Notes: generated from the sequence alone by a model not told the origin. Positions 8,601 to 17,188 are shown, counted from the first letter of the stretch. The stretch is DNA of 64,000 bases from Spartobacteria bacterium (GCA_003167555.1 PMSN01000011.1:186001-250000), one strand, 5' to 3'. Numbers and translations: made by a program.

Positions 8601-11597
8601 CGCGACGAGATCGACGCCGCGAGGGGTGCTCGCCTGAATGTAATGCAGGTCGCCGTCGCTCTTGTAACCGACCACATAAGGCAGCGCCGAAACGAGCACG
8701 GACGCCTGGCCCGTTATGCTGCGCCCGCCTTCGCCCTCGAAAGCCTCGGCGAAAAACTGCATCGAGTAAGTCGCATCGGCAAAGCGATCGAGCTGCAAAT
8801 CCAACTCCGTGTGGCCATCGGCATCCGTGGTCTGCTCGCCGAGATCGACCGTCTCGTGCTGGCGCTCCTTCTTCTCGTCGAGCAGCGGATCGAAAAAGCT
8901 GTAGTCCCGAAATTCCGGGAATGAAAACGCGGCCGGCGAAAGCTCGACGCGGCTCTTCACGCGCCGTTCCGAGGCCGGCGTTCCGTAAAGATTGGCGAGT
9001 GAAATCGAAGCGTGCATTTCTTTCGGATCGACCCAGCCGTGCGCGGAAGTCTTCGAGAGCCGCGTCTCGATCTTCATGCGATCGGGCAGAAATTCTTTCA
9101 CGTTCACGGTGGTGGAACCGAGGAGCGTGGAGCGCTTGTCGTTCTTTACGAGGTAGACGTTGATCGTGTATTCGCCCGTGGGCGATTCGTAGACGGTCTT
9201 GTAATTCACTTCGGTGAAGCCGCCCGCGGGCAACGCCAGCTTCTTCGTCTGCACCTTGAGATCGCGCGCATCGACCACTTCCGTTTCGATCGGCAACCCG
9301 GCGAGGCGGCCCTGCCAATTGCGTTGTTTGATGACGAACGCGATGTGCATCTCGTCCCCTGGCCGATAAACGCCGCGGTCGGTGAAGACGAAAGCATCGA
9401 GGTCTTCCGCCAGAACTTTGGCCACGCCATCGACGTCGAACCGCGAGAAGTTCAGCATGCGATCGTCGCGCTCATACGGAATGAAGCTGAGGTCGTCGCC
9501 CAGCCGCGCGACGTAGACGACCGGCTTTTTCTCGCGCTCGTTCTTCTCGACGGACGCAAACGTGACGCGTCCATCGGCGGAACTCTTCACGCTTTGGAGC
9601 GCAATCCCGTTTCGACCGAGCACCTCGACCGTCACGCCGGCGAGCGGCTGCCCGGTCTTGATCGAGCAAACGAAAACATCGCTGGTGTGATCCGCGTTCT
9701 TTTTGACCAGCAGACCCAGATCGCTGACGAGGATGAAGCGGGTCGTCGTCGCGCCCTTGATATATTTTTTCGTGACGGGATCCCAGCCGCTCGCTTTCAC
9801 GAAGAAGAGGCCGCGCTCGCTCCCGCCATCCGAAGGCTTTTGCAGGTACTGGGAAAAATCGAACGCGGAATAATTCGCCTTCCATTTGTTTTGGAGGCTG
9901 ATCGACTGGTCCTCGCGCGCGATCCGCGAGATGTTGTCCTGGTCGAACGAGCCATGTTTGAATTCCGGCGCCTGGAATTCGCCTTCGGTCTGGCTGACCA
10001 AATGGTTGATCTGGTTCGAAAGGACACGATCGATTTCGAACTTGATCACCGAGACGCCGCGCGAACGGATCGAGAGTTTGCGTTCGCCGCTTAGGGCGAG
10101 CAGCCCGCCGTCGCCCTGGATGTCCACTTCCTGCGGCAACTCGGGTGCGACGACTAGCTCGGTGTAATTCTGCGCGAGATCGTAACCGCTGCGCGCCCGC
10201 ACGCCTTTGTCCACGCGCACGTAAAGCTGGCCGTCGCCTTCGAGCCGGAATTTGAAATGGTGGTCGCGGGAATGTTCCTTCTCGGTCGGGATCGCCGTGA
10301 ACTTAACGACCTTGGCTTGATCGAGAATTTCGTCGGTGACTTCATCCGCGTTCGACCATTTTGTCTCCGTGGAAGTTTCGGCCGTTGTCTCTTCGTCGCC
10401 GTCGCTGGCCGTCTCTTCCTCGGAAGGTTTGGTGTTCTCCTCGGTCGCGCTGTCAGTGCTGGCAGTTTCTTCAGTGGTTGTTTCAGCGCTGGACTCCTCT
10501 TCCTCCTTCGCTGGCTCAGTCGTTTTCAGATCACGTTTCGGAAGAAGATAGATGTGGAATGCCTTCGCGAGATCCGCGGTGCTGATGTCGCCGCTGGTTT
10601 CGATGTTAAGGATTTGCTCCGGCTCGCCCTCTTTGTTGCGAACGATGCTGCCGCTGATGGAATTGATCTTGAACGCGGTTTCCTTCGAAGGCACCAGCGT
10701 CTTCTGCTCGACCGCTTCCTGCATTTCCGCGCCGCCTTGCGCGGTCGGGAGCTGCTTGTTGATCGTGACCCGCATCCAATCTTCGCTCGCGGGAAGAACG
10801 ATGGGCGAGCTGCGCAAGAAAGCCTGGCGGTTGTGCAGTCCGTAGACGACCGAGAAATGCGGCGCGGGGTCGTTAGGCGCGAAAACGTTCGAGCCGCCGA
10901 TCATGTTGAGCGCGGCAAATTTGTCGAGCTGTCCCGGCTCGACCGCGTGCGTCAGCTCGATCGTGGCGATGACGCGCTGAACGCCTGGCTCCTTTGCGTC
11001 CTCGGAAAAAACGACGCTCTTGATCTCGGCGCGGAACGGCGGCGTGACCGCTTCATATTCGAGCTTGTCCATGCGGACATGCGACGGGAAGAGGTCTCGA
11101 TCGAAGATGATGCGGAACTTGCGATCGGCCGGCCAATCTTGCGCGGGAGCAAAGGTGAGCTTGCGATCGTTGGTCCATTTCCAGGCGCCAGCAATCGGCG
11201 GATCGAGTCGCGCATGTTGCACGGTGGGATTCTTCAGATCATCCAGGCGCGCCGCCGATTCGCTGAACTCGATCGAAAGCGGTGGAATTTTCAGCTCCTT
11301 GTCGAGCGGCGTCACGGGAATGGGCGCGACCTGAGCGGAAACTGTGTGTGGCTTCGGCTGGCGTTGATACCACTTCCACGTCCAGAGCGATCCGCTCGCG
11401 AGCAGCAACACGAGGAGAACTTCGCCGGCTAAAAGGAACGGATGCCGGCGACGATAGAGATGGATTCGAACGAAGCCGCGCTGGAGCCAGGGCGGCGGTG
11501 TCCAGGAAAGCTGGCCGAGCGTGGTGCGAGCAATTTTTCTCAACAGCCGCGCGAACCAGGCGAACGGGCGAATGAAGAGCCACAAAAAGTTGAGCAT
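5691..11597 (-). CDS. bacterial alpha-2-macroglobulin with thioester motif
   Basis: A 1968-residue protein of the large bacterial A2M family (YfhM-like). A hydrophobic segment at about residues 52-72 (FLLAGEVLLVLLLASGSLW) anchors it to the inner membrane; no lipobox is seen, unlike E. coli YfhM. A Glu/Thr-rich low-complexity stretch follows at about 360-410. MG-type beta domains fill the middle. The thioester GCSEQ has its Cys near residue 1518, followed by the alpha-helical TED domain and a C-terminal receptor-like domain. Such proteins trap proteases that breach the outer membrane and work with PBP1C, encoded immediately downstream. A good AAGGA ribosome binding site precedes the ATG. Length exceeds the E. 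coli protein (about 1650). Confidence 0.95.
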   Translation of the reverse strand: MLNFLWLFIRPFAWFARLLRKIARTTLGQLSWTPPPWLQRGFVRIHLYRRRHPFLLAGEVLLVLLLASGSLWTWKWYQRQPKPHTVSAQVAPIPVTPLDKELKIPPLSIEFSESAARLDDLKNPTVQHARLDPPIAGAWKWTNDRKLTFAPAQDWPADRKFRIIFDRDLFPSHVRMDKLEYEAVTPPFRAEIKSVVFSEDAKEPGVQRVIATIELTHAVEPGQLDKFAALNMIGGSNVFAPNDPAPHFSVVYGLHNRQAFLRSSPIVLPASEDWMRVTINKQLPTAQGGAEMQEAVEQKTLVPSKETAFKINSISGSIVRNKEGEPEQILNIETSGDISTADLAKAFHIYLLPKRDLKTTEPAKEEEESSAETTTEETASTDSATEENTKPSEEETASDGDEETTAETSTETKWSNADEVTDEILDQAKVVKFTAIPTEKEHSRDHHFKFRLEGDGQLYVRVDKGVRARSGYDLAQNYTELVVAPELPQEVDIQGDGGLLALSGERKLSIRSRGVSVIKFEIDRVLSNQINHLVSQTEGEFQAPEFKHGSFDQDNISRIAREDQSISLQNKWKANYSAFDFSQYLQKPSDGGSERGLFFVKASGWDPVTKKYIKGATTTRFILVSDLGLLVKKNADHTSDVFVCSIKTGQPLAGVTVEVLGRNGIALQSVKSSADGRVTFASVEKNEREKKPVVYVARLGDDLSFIPYERDDRMLNFSRFDVDGVAKVLAEDLDAFVFTDRGVYRPGDEMHIAFVIKQRNWQGRLAGLPIETEVVDARDLKVQTKKLALPAGGFTEVNYKTVYESPTGEYTINVYLVKNDKRSTLLGSTTVNVKEFLPDRMKIETRLSKTSAHGWVDPKEMHASISLANLYGTPASERRVKSRVELSPAAFSFPEFRDYSFFDPLLDEKKERQHETVDLGEQTTDADGHTELDLQLDRFADATYSMQFFAEAFEGEGGRSITGQASVLVSALPYVVGYKSDGDLHYIQASTPRGVDLVAVDPQLKRIALENVTLDVIAQEYVSVVTKKENGSYGYESVLKERVAKSDKIAISADGLRYQLPTSDPGDYVIEMRDSGQRKVSRIRFSVVGRGPVKRALDKNSELQVKLERTQYNSGEEIAISITAPYAGSGLITIERDKVYAVRWFKADAASTVQRIKVPDGFEGSGYINVALIRALDSKEIFTSPLSYGVVPFTANIEKRRLKVDLQTATIAKPGEPLHISYKTDRPSKIAVFAVDQGILQVSDYKLPDPLGFFFRKCALGVETAQIMDLIMPEFSILRSVSAFGGDGDNAKQLNPFKRVTEKPVVFWSGIIEADATTREVIYNVPDYFSGTLTVMAVAVADDATGAAEQNALIRGPFVITPSVPVLAAPGDEFEVGVTVANNVEGSGENAEVQIRAESSEHVQIVKSASQTLKIAEGREQTTTFSVHVNDKLGSGTITFIATAGGKETRLRSTLSVRPPTTFMTQVRTSSFTQKSVDAPVTRDMYPEFRKLIASVSALPLGLAHGLDAYLKEFPHGCSEQITSAAFSRLMLANEADFGLDRKEVGAQLENVFATLRRRQNDQGAFGYWGPEKGAGIDFMSVYAMHFLIEAKAAGFAPPAEMFASGLRNLQAMVAKEPSNLEEARTVAYAIYLLSREGVVTTNYILNLRDYLDKNFAKEWPSDLTGVYLAGALHILRKEDDAGKLIAQYRIGQHDPSRLTDFYQPLGADAQYLTVLAREFSARLKKLSAAEFENILKPISDGTFNTLSAAYAVLALKSYSQTVAQHPPELSIDEVNKTKQEKRLTSGTKLLQRANFSADAAALRFRSPTALNPPGAFLQVIEAGFDRQVSTKTLTDGLEVYRELLDKSGKTVTSTQLGDVITVRLRVRSLRPESITNVAIVDLLPGGFEIVSSSLSPGISSINGVDYVEVREDRAVFFATVPTQTLEITYQIKSCNRGQFVVPPIFAESMYDRNVKARGLGGKISVTK

Positions 11598-11765
11598 ATA
11601 GAGAGCGTCCTTAAGGCGCTGAGTGGGAGACGTTCCGTTCGCGCCGATCTTGCAAGGGCACGCAAAAGCCTATCGACCCCTCGCAAACAGGGAAAGAATG
11701 AAATGTTCCGGGAGCCGATTCGTTGGCTTTTTTTTGGCGCGGGTTAGTTAGTTTGCACTGGCATC

Positions 11766-12541
11766 ATGAACAAACTGACCGGAAAAAACATCCTGATCAC
11801 CGGCGCGTCCCAGGGACTGGGCCGCGAACTGGCTCTCGCGTTCGCACGCGAAGGCGCCTCCGGCCTTGCCCTCGCTGCCCGCCACGCCGCGGCCATCCAG
11901 ACTGTGCGCGACGAAGTTCGGAAGATCGCCTCCGGGACAACGTCCTCGCGATCGAAGCCGACGTGAGTAAACCGAAAGATATCGAACGATTGATCGCGAC
12001 GACGCTCGATGCCTTTGGCGGCCGCCTCGACGTGCTCGTGAACAACGCCTCGACGATCGGCCCTTCGCCCATGCCGTATCTCCTGGATTATCCGCTGGAG
12101 GATTTTCAAAATGTGCTCAACACGAATTTGATCGGGCCGTTTCTCCTCACGAAGAATTTACTCCCGGCCATGATCGAAAACGGCGGCTCGATCATTAATG
12201 TGACGAGCGACGCCGGCTCGACTGGATATCCCGGCTGGGGCGCTTACGGCATTTCCAAATTCGGACTCGAGGGAATGTCGCAGACGTGGGCCTCGGAATT
12301 GGAAGAAACGGGCGTGCGCGTGAACTGGGTTGATCCAGGCAATATGAATACGGCGATGCATCGTGCCGCCGAGCCGGACGAGGATCCGAGCGAATGGGCA
12401 AATCCGGCCGAAGCCACGAACGTTTTTGTTTTCCTGGCGAGCGATGAATCAAAGGCGGTCAACGGCAAACGTTTTCGCGCACAGGAAGATTGGAAAAGAC
12501 TAACCACGGAGATCGCAGAGAACACGGAGATGAAGGAGTAA
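11766..12541 (+). pseudogene. short-chain dehydrogenase/reductase gene, frameshifted
   Basis: The N-terminal frame (from ATG 11766) gives the Rossmann start ILITGASQGLGRELALAFA. A second frame continues with the SDR features VLVNNASTIGPSP, the catalytic Ser region SIINVTSDAGS and YGISK (catalytic Tyr and Lys), then a conserved C-terminal part. The frame changes near 11926-11932, where adding one base would give a continuous protein (KIG-LRDNVLAIEADVS). The last dozen residues (LTTEIAENTEMKE) are encoded by a palindromic repeat. This is a recent single-base loss or an assembly error. Substrate unknown. Confidence 0.85.
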
Positions 12542-12565
12542 AAAAGTCTCTGCGATCTCTGTGGT
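12503..12565. repeat. palindromic repeat at SDR 3' end
   Basis: ACCACGGAGATCGCAGAGA at 12503-12521 is an inverted copy of TCTCTGCGATCTCTGTGGT at 12547-12565 (one mismatch in 19). The left arm lies inside the SDR coding region and supplies its C-terminal residues; the right arm ends 12 bp before the queA-like start. Confidence 0.9.
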
Positions 12566-12577
12566 CCAATTCTGTCG

Positions 12578-13627
12578 ATGGCGACGCCGTTCAATTTCAC
12601 GCTGCCGGATGAGCTGAGCGCGAAAGAGCCGCCGGAGCGTCGCGGCCTTGGCCGGGACAAGGTGCGGTTGCTCGTAATCGATCGGCGGAGCGGCGCGGTC
12701 GAACACACGAAGTTCGAGCAGCTCGCGAAATTTCTGCGCAAAGGCGATCTGCTCGTTTTCAATTCGAGCCGGACGCTGCCGGCTTCGCTCGAGGCGTGCT
12801 GCACCGCACACGGTCCCTGCGTTCAAGTGCGCCTCGCTCAACATCTGCCGGACGACAGTTGGCTCGCGCTTCTTGTTTGCAAAGCGGGCGATCCGTTCGG
12901 CTGCGGCTTGCGCGCGGGGATGCATCTGGATTTCACGAACAATCTCGTGGGCGAAGTCTTCGACCGCGATGCGCGGATCCCGCGTCTCTGGAAAATCCGC
13001 TTTTCGAAAACGGGCACCGAATTGATAGATCTGATTTACCGAATTGGTCAGCCGGTCCGTTACGAGTACGTCTCCGCGCCCTGGGACCTGGATTATTACC
13101 AGACCGTTTATGCGAAGGAGCCTGGCTCGGCCGAGATGCCATCAGCCGGACGCGCTTTCACTTGGAAATTGCTCTTCGAGCTGCGCCGGCGCGGAATCGA
13201 TTTTGCCTATCTTGTTTTGCACACCGGCCTCTCCTCCTACCTGGACGATGAGCTGGATCGGTCCCATCCGGCATCGGAGGAGGAATATTTCTTAAGCGAA
13301 GCAGCGGCGACAAAAATCAATGACACGCGTGCGGGAGGCGGTCGCGTCATCGCCGTCGGGACGACCGTCGTGCGCGCGCTCGAATCGATCGCGGAAGCGA
13401 ATGGCCGCGTCCAGCCGGCGCATGCCTACACGCGTTTGCATATCGGGGACGCGCACGAATTGAAAACTGTCGACGGACTGCTCACCGGTCTGCACGAACC
13501 GGAGGCAAGCCATCTCGATTTGTTGAGTGCGTTTGTGTCCGCGGAGAAAATCCATGCCGCTTACCACGAGGCGATCATGCAGCGTTATCTCTGGCATGAG
13601 TTCGGCGATCTGAACTTGATCATTTAA
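12578..13627 (+). CDS. queA: S-adenosylmethionine:tRNA ribosyltransferase-isomerase (QueA family)
   Basis: A 349-residue protein, close to the usual QueA length. The N-terminal region (FTLPDELSAKEPPERRG..., LLVIDRRSG, GDLLVFNSSRTLPASL) and the C-terminal region (VDGLLTGLHEPEASHLDLLS, HEAIMQRYLWHEFGDLNLII) match the family, which transfers the ribosyl group of SAM to preQ1-tRNA to make epoxyqueuosine. The sequence is rather divergent, with short central segments, and no tgt gene is nearby, so a QueA-like paralogue is possible. It starts 12 bp after a palindromic repeat and runs with the plus-strand block to 17177. Confidence 0.82.
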   Translation: MATPFNFTLPDELSAKEPPERRGLGRDKVRLLVIDRRSGAVEHTKFEQLAKFLRKGDLLVFNSSRTLPASLEACCTAHGPCVQVRLAQHLPDDSWLALLVCKAGDPFGCGLRAGMHLDFTNNLVGEVFDRDARIPRLWKIRFSKTGTELIDLIYRIGQPVRYEYVSAPWDLDYYQTVYAKEPGSAEMPSAGRAFTWKLLFELRRRGIDFAYLVLHTGLSSYLDDELDRSHPASEEEYFLSEAAATKINDTRAGGGRVIAVGTTVVRALESIAEANGRVQPAHAYTRLHIGDAHELKTVDGLLTGLHEPEASHLDLLSAFVSAEKIHAAYHEAIMQRYLWHEFGDLNLII

Positions 13628-13701
13628 CTGTAGCCGCCGCCCTGTGGGCGGCGCGGTATGGCGGTTCGTTGCCGGCGCTTCGCATAGCGAAGCGGCTACA
13701 G
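13628..13701. repeat. palindromic dispersed repeat
   Basis: CTGTAGCCG at 13628 pairs with CGGCTACAG ending at 13701, with an inner GCCGCC/GGCGGC hairpin. It begins directly after the queA-like stop codon and fills most of the gap to the DUF4337 gene. Confidence 0.8.
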
Positions 13702-13751
13702 GGCGCGAGTTCCGGCTTGAACGGCAATTTGCTGAACCTAAGGTTGATTTC

Positions 13752-14279
13752 ATGGAAGAAGCCGAAGTTCCGCTCGAGCAGTTGCACGAAGAAATCCATC
13801 ACCAAGCCGAGCATGGCGGTCCGCCCTGGATCTCGTGGGTGGCCTTGAGCACGGCAATTCTTGCCGTCCTCGCCGCGATTGCTGGACTGCTCTCGGGCAG
13901 TCACGCGAATGAAGCGATGATGAATCAGATCGAGGCGTCCGATCAGTGGCTTTATTATCAAGCCAAGAGCATCAAAGCCTCGGTGCTGGAGGCCAAGACG
14001 ACGCTGGCGGCGGAAGCGACCGAGAAGGACAAGGAAAAAGCGGCCAAGTATCAGGAGGATCAAACCAAGATCAAGGCCGAGGCGGAGCACAAGGAGACGG
14101 AAGCGAAATCCAATTTTCACAAGCACGAAGTTTTCGCGCGCAGTGTCACGATGTTTCAAATCGCGATCGCGATCGCCGCGATTTCCGCACTGACGAGGAA
14201 GCGCCGATACTGGTTTGTCAGCCTCGTTTTCGGCCTGGTGGGCCTGGCTTTCCTCGTCCTCGGATCGATGACGCATTGA
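13752..14279 (+). CDS. DUF4337-family membrane protein
   Basis: A 175-residue protein starting at MEEAEVPLEQLHEEIHH. It has a first membrane helix (WVALSTAILAVLAAIAGLLSG), a charged central helix rich in Lys/Glu/Ala (about residues 65-120) that is probably coiled-coil, and two C-terminal membrane helices (FQIAIAIAAISAL and FVSLVFGLVGLAFLVLG). This layout is that of DUF4337. Function unknown. An upstream in-frame start exists only within the preceding repeat, so the ATG at 13752 is preferred. ruvC follows after 4 bp, but a functional link is not obvious. Confidence 0.82.
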   Translation: MEEAEVPLEQLHEEIHHQAEHGGPPWISWVALSTAILAVLAAIAGLLSGSHANEAMMNQIEASDQWLYYQAKSIKASVLEAKTTLAAEATEKDKEKAAKYQEDQTKIKAEAEHKETEAKSNFHKHEVFARSVTMFQIAIAIAAISALTRKRRYWFVSLVFGLVGLAFLVLGSMTH

Positions 14280-14283
14280 TTCG

Positions 14284-14787
14284 ATGCGTGTTCTTTCGAT
14301 CGACGCTTCGCTCCGCAATACCGGCGTGGCCGTGATCGACGCGAACGGCGGAAAGCCGCGCGCGCTTTATTTTGGCGTGATCCATAACGCCCCTTCACTG
14401 CGTTCGTCCTCGTGTCTGGTCGCGATTCGCGATCGGCTCGCGGAATTGATTCACACGCACGAGCCGGACTGTTGCGCGCTTGAATCCGTCATTTATGTGC
14501 AGAGCTACAAAACGGCGATCATTCTCGGCGCTGCGCGGGGCGCGGCTATTCTCGCAGCGGCGGAGCGGGGCTTGCCGGTGTTTGAATATGCGCCGACACG
14601 GATCAAGCAGGCGACCGTCGGCCGGGGCAGCGCCGGAAAGAACCAGGTCGCGTTCATGATCCGCGCGCTTCTCGGGTTGACCGAAACGCCCGGGCCTGAT
14701 GCGGCGGATGCGCTCGCGATCGGACTGACGCATTTGCGTTCGCAGGAAGCCGCCCGGCTCGGAGTGCCGGCGGGCACGCGCATATGA
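14284..14787 (+). CDS. ruvC: Holliday junction resolvase RuvC
   Basis: A 167-residue protein with the RNase H-like resolvase core. The four catalytic acids are in place: Asp7 in SIDASLRNTG, Glu67 in CALESVIY, and Asp139 and Asp142 in PGPDAADALAIGLTH. RuvC cuts four-way junctions bound by RuvAB; ruvA and ruvB are not in the window. The stop overlaps the lipB start (ATGA), so the two are translationally coupled. Spacing of 4 bp from the DUF4337 gene suggests one transcript. Confidence 0.96.
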   Translation: MRVLSIDASLRNTGVAVIDANGGKPRALYFGVIHNAPSLRSSSCLVAIRDRLAELIHTHEPDCCALESVIYVQSYKTAIILGAARGAAILAAAERGLPVFEYAPTRIKQATVGRGSAGKNQVAFMIRALLGLTETPGPDAADALAIGLTHLRSQEAARLGVPAGTRI

Positions 14788-15446
14788 GCGAGCGTTCGTT
14801 CTCAATTCGCTGGCTCGGACGAGTCGCGTTCGCGGACGCGCTGGCGCTGCAGGAAGACTTGGTCGCGAAGAAGCGGGCCAATCACTCGTTAGGCGACGAG
14901 TTATTTCTGTTGGAGCACGAACCGGTCTACACGATCGGGCGCACGCCGGACCAATCGAGTCTCCGCGGCAGCGCCCATCTTCCGCATCCGCTCTTTCCGA
15001 TCAATCGCGGAGGACAGGCGACTTATCACGGTCCGGGGCAATTGGTCGGCTATCCGATCATCGACCTGCGCCGTTGCGGGCAGGATCTGCATCGCTATTT
15101 GCGGTGGATTGAAGCGTTGCTGATCGAAACGCTTTCAAGTTTTGGCGTTTCAGCTCAAACCCGCACGGGCCTGACCGGAGTGTGGATTGACGACCGGAAA
15201 ATCGCGTCGATCGGCGTCGGTGTGCGGCATTGGGTCACGATGCACGGCTTTGCGCTGAACGTGTGCGGCGATCTCGCGCCCTTCGATCAAATCGTGCCGT
15301 GCGGAATCGCGAATGTGACGATGACGTCGATCGAGAAGGAAACTGGCCGTGCACATTCGGTCCGCGAAGTTGCGACTCGCGTGGAAGCCATCGCGGCGGG
15401 CCATATCGCGAGACTGCACGAAGAAGAGCTGGCTCAAACAAGTTAG
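14784..15446 (+). CDS. lipB: octanoyl-[acyl-carrier-protein]:protein N-octanoyltransferase LipB
   Basis: A 220-residue protein with the LipB signatures NRGGQATYHGPGQLVGYPI (about 74-92), catalytic Lys139 in DDRKIASIGV and catalytic Cys173 in VPCGI. It moves octanoyl from ACP to lipoyl domains of 2-oxoacid dehydrogenases and GcvH, the first step of lipoate assembly. It overlaps ruvC by 4 bp. No lipA is in the window. Confidence 0.96.
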   Translation: MSERSFSIRWLGRVAFADALALQEDLVAKKRANHSLGDELFLLEHEPVYTIGRTPDQSSLRGSAHLPHPLFPINRGGQATYHGPGQLVGYPIIDLRRCGQDLHRYLRWIEALLIETLSSFGVSAQTRTGLTGVWIDDRKIASIGVGVRHWVTMHGFALNVCGDLAPFDQIVPCGIANVTMTSIEKETGRAHSVREVATRVEAIAAGHIARLHEEELAQTS

Positions 15447-15463
15447 ATAATCTTCATTTCCAG

Positions 15464-16285
15464 ATGGCTATCCCGCTCGAAGACAATTTCACCGACATCA
15501 TCGGCAAAGCGCAGCGCGGCTTGCGCATCTCAGACAGTCAGCTCGCGGAAGAATCCAGTGTCAGCGCTGATCGCATTCGTAAACTCCGTGACGGCACGTT
15601 CGACGACGAAACGGCCGCGCGGATCGCTCCGGCGCTCCAACTGGATGCAGCGGCGCTTTGTAAGCTCGGGTCCGGGAAATGGGATCCGGAATCGGTTGGC
15701 GAAATCGACGGCCTTGCTCAGTTCAACACGCAGTATGGCGATATGACGGTGAACGCCTATCTCGTCTGGGACCCGGCCAGCCGTGAAGCCGTTGCGTTCG
15801 ATACCGGCGCGGATTGCGGCGGAATGTTGCAGCGCATCGCCAAAGAAAAGCTCGATGTGAAGCTGATCTTGCTCACGCACGCGCATCCGGATCACGTGGC
15901 CGATTTGCGCCGGTTGACAAAAGAAACCGGCGCGCCAGTTTTTATTTCGGAACGCGAACCGGAAGAAGGCGCGGAATCGATCGCGGAAGGAAAGCGTTTC
16001 CGCGTCGGCTCGCTCGAAATCGAAGCGCGATTGACCTGGGGCCATTCCCCGGGCGGAATGACTTATGTGATCACGGGCCTTTCCAGGCCTGTGGCGGTCG
16101 TCGGGGATTCGCTTTTCGCCGGTTCCATGGGCGGCGGCAACGTTTCCTACGAAGACGCGGTCCGAAATAATCGCGAGAAGATTTTAACGTTGCCGGACGA
16201 GACGATCGTTTGTCCGGGGCACGGACCGCTCACGACGGTCGGAAAAGAAAAACGGGACAATCCATTTTTCGCTGGAGGTGCTTGA
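15464..16285 (+). CDS. metallo-beta-lactamase-fold hydrolase with N-terminal HTH-like domain
   Basis: A 273-residue protein. Residues 1-70 look like a small helical HTH-type domain (IIGKAQRGLRISDSQLAEE, SSVSADRIRKLRDG). The rest is an MBL fold of the glyoxalase II-like group, with the metal motif THAHPDHVADL (His139, His141, Asp143, His144), a His in WGHSPGGMTY, Asp in VVGDSLFAGS and a final His in CPGHGP. These ligands support a binuclear metal hydrolase of thioester or similar substrates. It ends 1 bp before the dehydrogenase start, so the two are probably co-expressed. Substrate unknown. Confidence 0.88.
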   Translation: MAIPLEDNFTDIIGKAQRGLRISDSQLAEESSVSADRIRKLRDGTFDDETAARIAPALQLDAAALCKLGSGKWDPESVGEIDGLAQFNTQYGDMTVNAYLVWDPASREAVAFDTGADCGGMLQRIAKEKLDVKLILLTHAHPDHVADLRRLTKETGAPVFISEREPEEGAESIAEGKRFRVGSLEIEARLTWGHSPGGMTYVITGLSRPVAVVGDSLFAGSMGGGNVSYEDAVRNNREKILTLPDETIVCPGHGPLTTVGKEKRDNPFFAGGA

Positions 16286-16286
16286 A

Positions 16287-17177
16287 ATGAATATTGGTTT
16301 CGTCGGCGTGGGGAGAATGGGCGCGAACATGGCGCGGCGGTTGAAGGATCGCGGGTATCACGTCACGACGTTGTTCGATGTGAATCGCGCGGCAGCGACT
16401 GCGCTTGCGCAGGAACTTGGGGCCGCCGCCAGTCCGACACTGGGCGATGTGAGCGCTGGCGCGGACGTGATCTTTACCATCGTGACGGATGACGCCGCGA
16501 TGCGCGAAATCTTCAGCGGACCGGACAACCTCCTGGTCAATGCGAGCGGGAAACTATTTATCAACTGCGCCACGGTTTCACCGGCGATCCATCTCGAGAT
16601 CGAAAAGCTGGCGGAAGGTGCGGGCGCAGCTTCGCTGGAGGCGTGCATGGCTTCGAGCATCACGCAGGCGCGGGAGGGTTCGCTTTATTTGATGTGCGGC
16701 GGAAGCGAAGAAAACTTCCGACGCGCCGAGCCGATCCTGAAGGAGCTCAGCGCGTCGCTTCGTTACATCGGAAAATCCGGTGAGGCTGCGAAGGTGAAAG
16801 CGCTCGTGAACATGGTGATGAACATCAACACCGCCGGGCTGGCGGAAGGGCTCGGGCTCGGTGACGCGCTTGGGCTCGATCTGACGATGTTGCGCGAAGT
16901 CTTTTCGCAGACCGGCGCCGCCTCGCGCGTGCTCCAGACCGACGGCGAAGACATGCAGAATCGAGATCACGCCTGTTTCTTTTCGGCGGCGCACGCGGCG
17001 AAGGACAGCGGCATCGCGCTCCAACTCGCGCGCGAACTTGGCCTCGATCTTCCGCTTGCGAGCGCGACGAAGGCGCAATACGACCGCATGATTGCGGCCG
17101 GCTTGGGAGAGTTGGACAAGTCCGGAATCGCAGAGCTGACCTTCAAGCGGCGCTACGCGGAAGGCTCCGGACCTTAA
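16287..17177 (+). CDS. beta-hydroxyacid dehydrogenase (3-hydroxyisobutyrate dehydrogenase family)
   Basis: A 296-residue NAD(P)-dependent oxidoreductase. The N-terminal Rossmann motif is FVGVGRMGANMARRL. The substrate motif SSSxxTG-like region appears as ACMASSITQAREGSLYLM, and the catalytic Lys lies in KVKALVNMVMNIN. The all-alpha C-terminal domain follows. The family includes 3-hydroxyisobutyrate, tartronate semialdehyde and succinic semialdehyde reductases; the sequence does not fix which. ATG 16287 is preferred over GTG 16278 because GGAGG at 16274 is well placed for it. It is the last gene of the plus-strand run and is convergent with the dciA-like gene. Confidence 0.9.
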   Translation: MNIGFVGVGRMGANMARRLKDRGYHVTTLFDVNRAAATALAQELGAAASPTLGDVSAGADVIFTIVTDDAAMREIFSGPDNLLVNASGKLFINCATVSPAIHLEIEKLAEGAGAASLEACMASSITQAREGSLYLMCGGSEENFRRAEPILKELSASLRYIGKSGEAAKVKALVNMVMNINTAGLAEGLGLGDALGLDLTMLREVFSQTGAASRVLQTDGEDMQNRDHACFFSAAHAAKDSGIALQLARELGLDLPLASATKAQYDRMIAAGLGELDKSGIAELTFKRRYAEGSGP

Positions 17178-17188
17178 AGCGGCGGCGC

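Noticed and set aside
9012-10094. Long open frame on the plus strand inside the alpha-2-macroglobulin gene
   Set aside because: It is antisense to strong coding sequence, has an Arg/Asp-rich composition typical of GC-rich antisense frames, and no family motif.
10257-11432. 391-codon plus-strand frame opposite the A2M N-terminal half
   Set aside because: Antisense shadow of a well-supported gene with no signal, motif or promoter.
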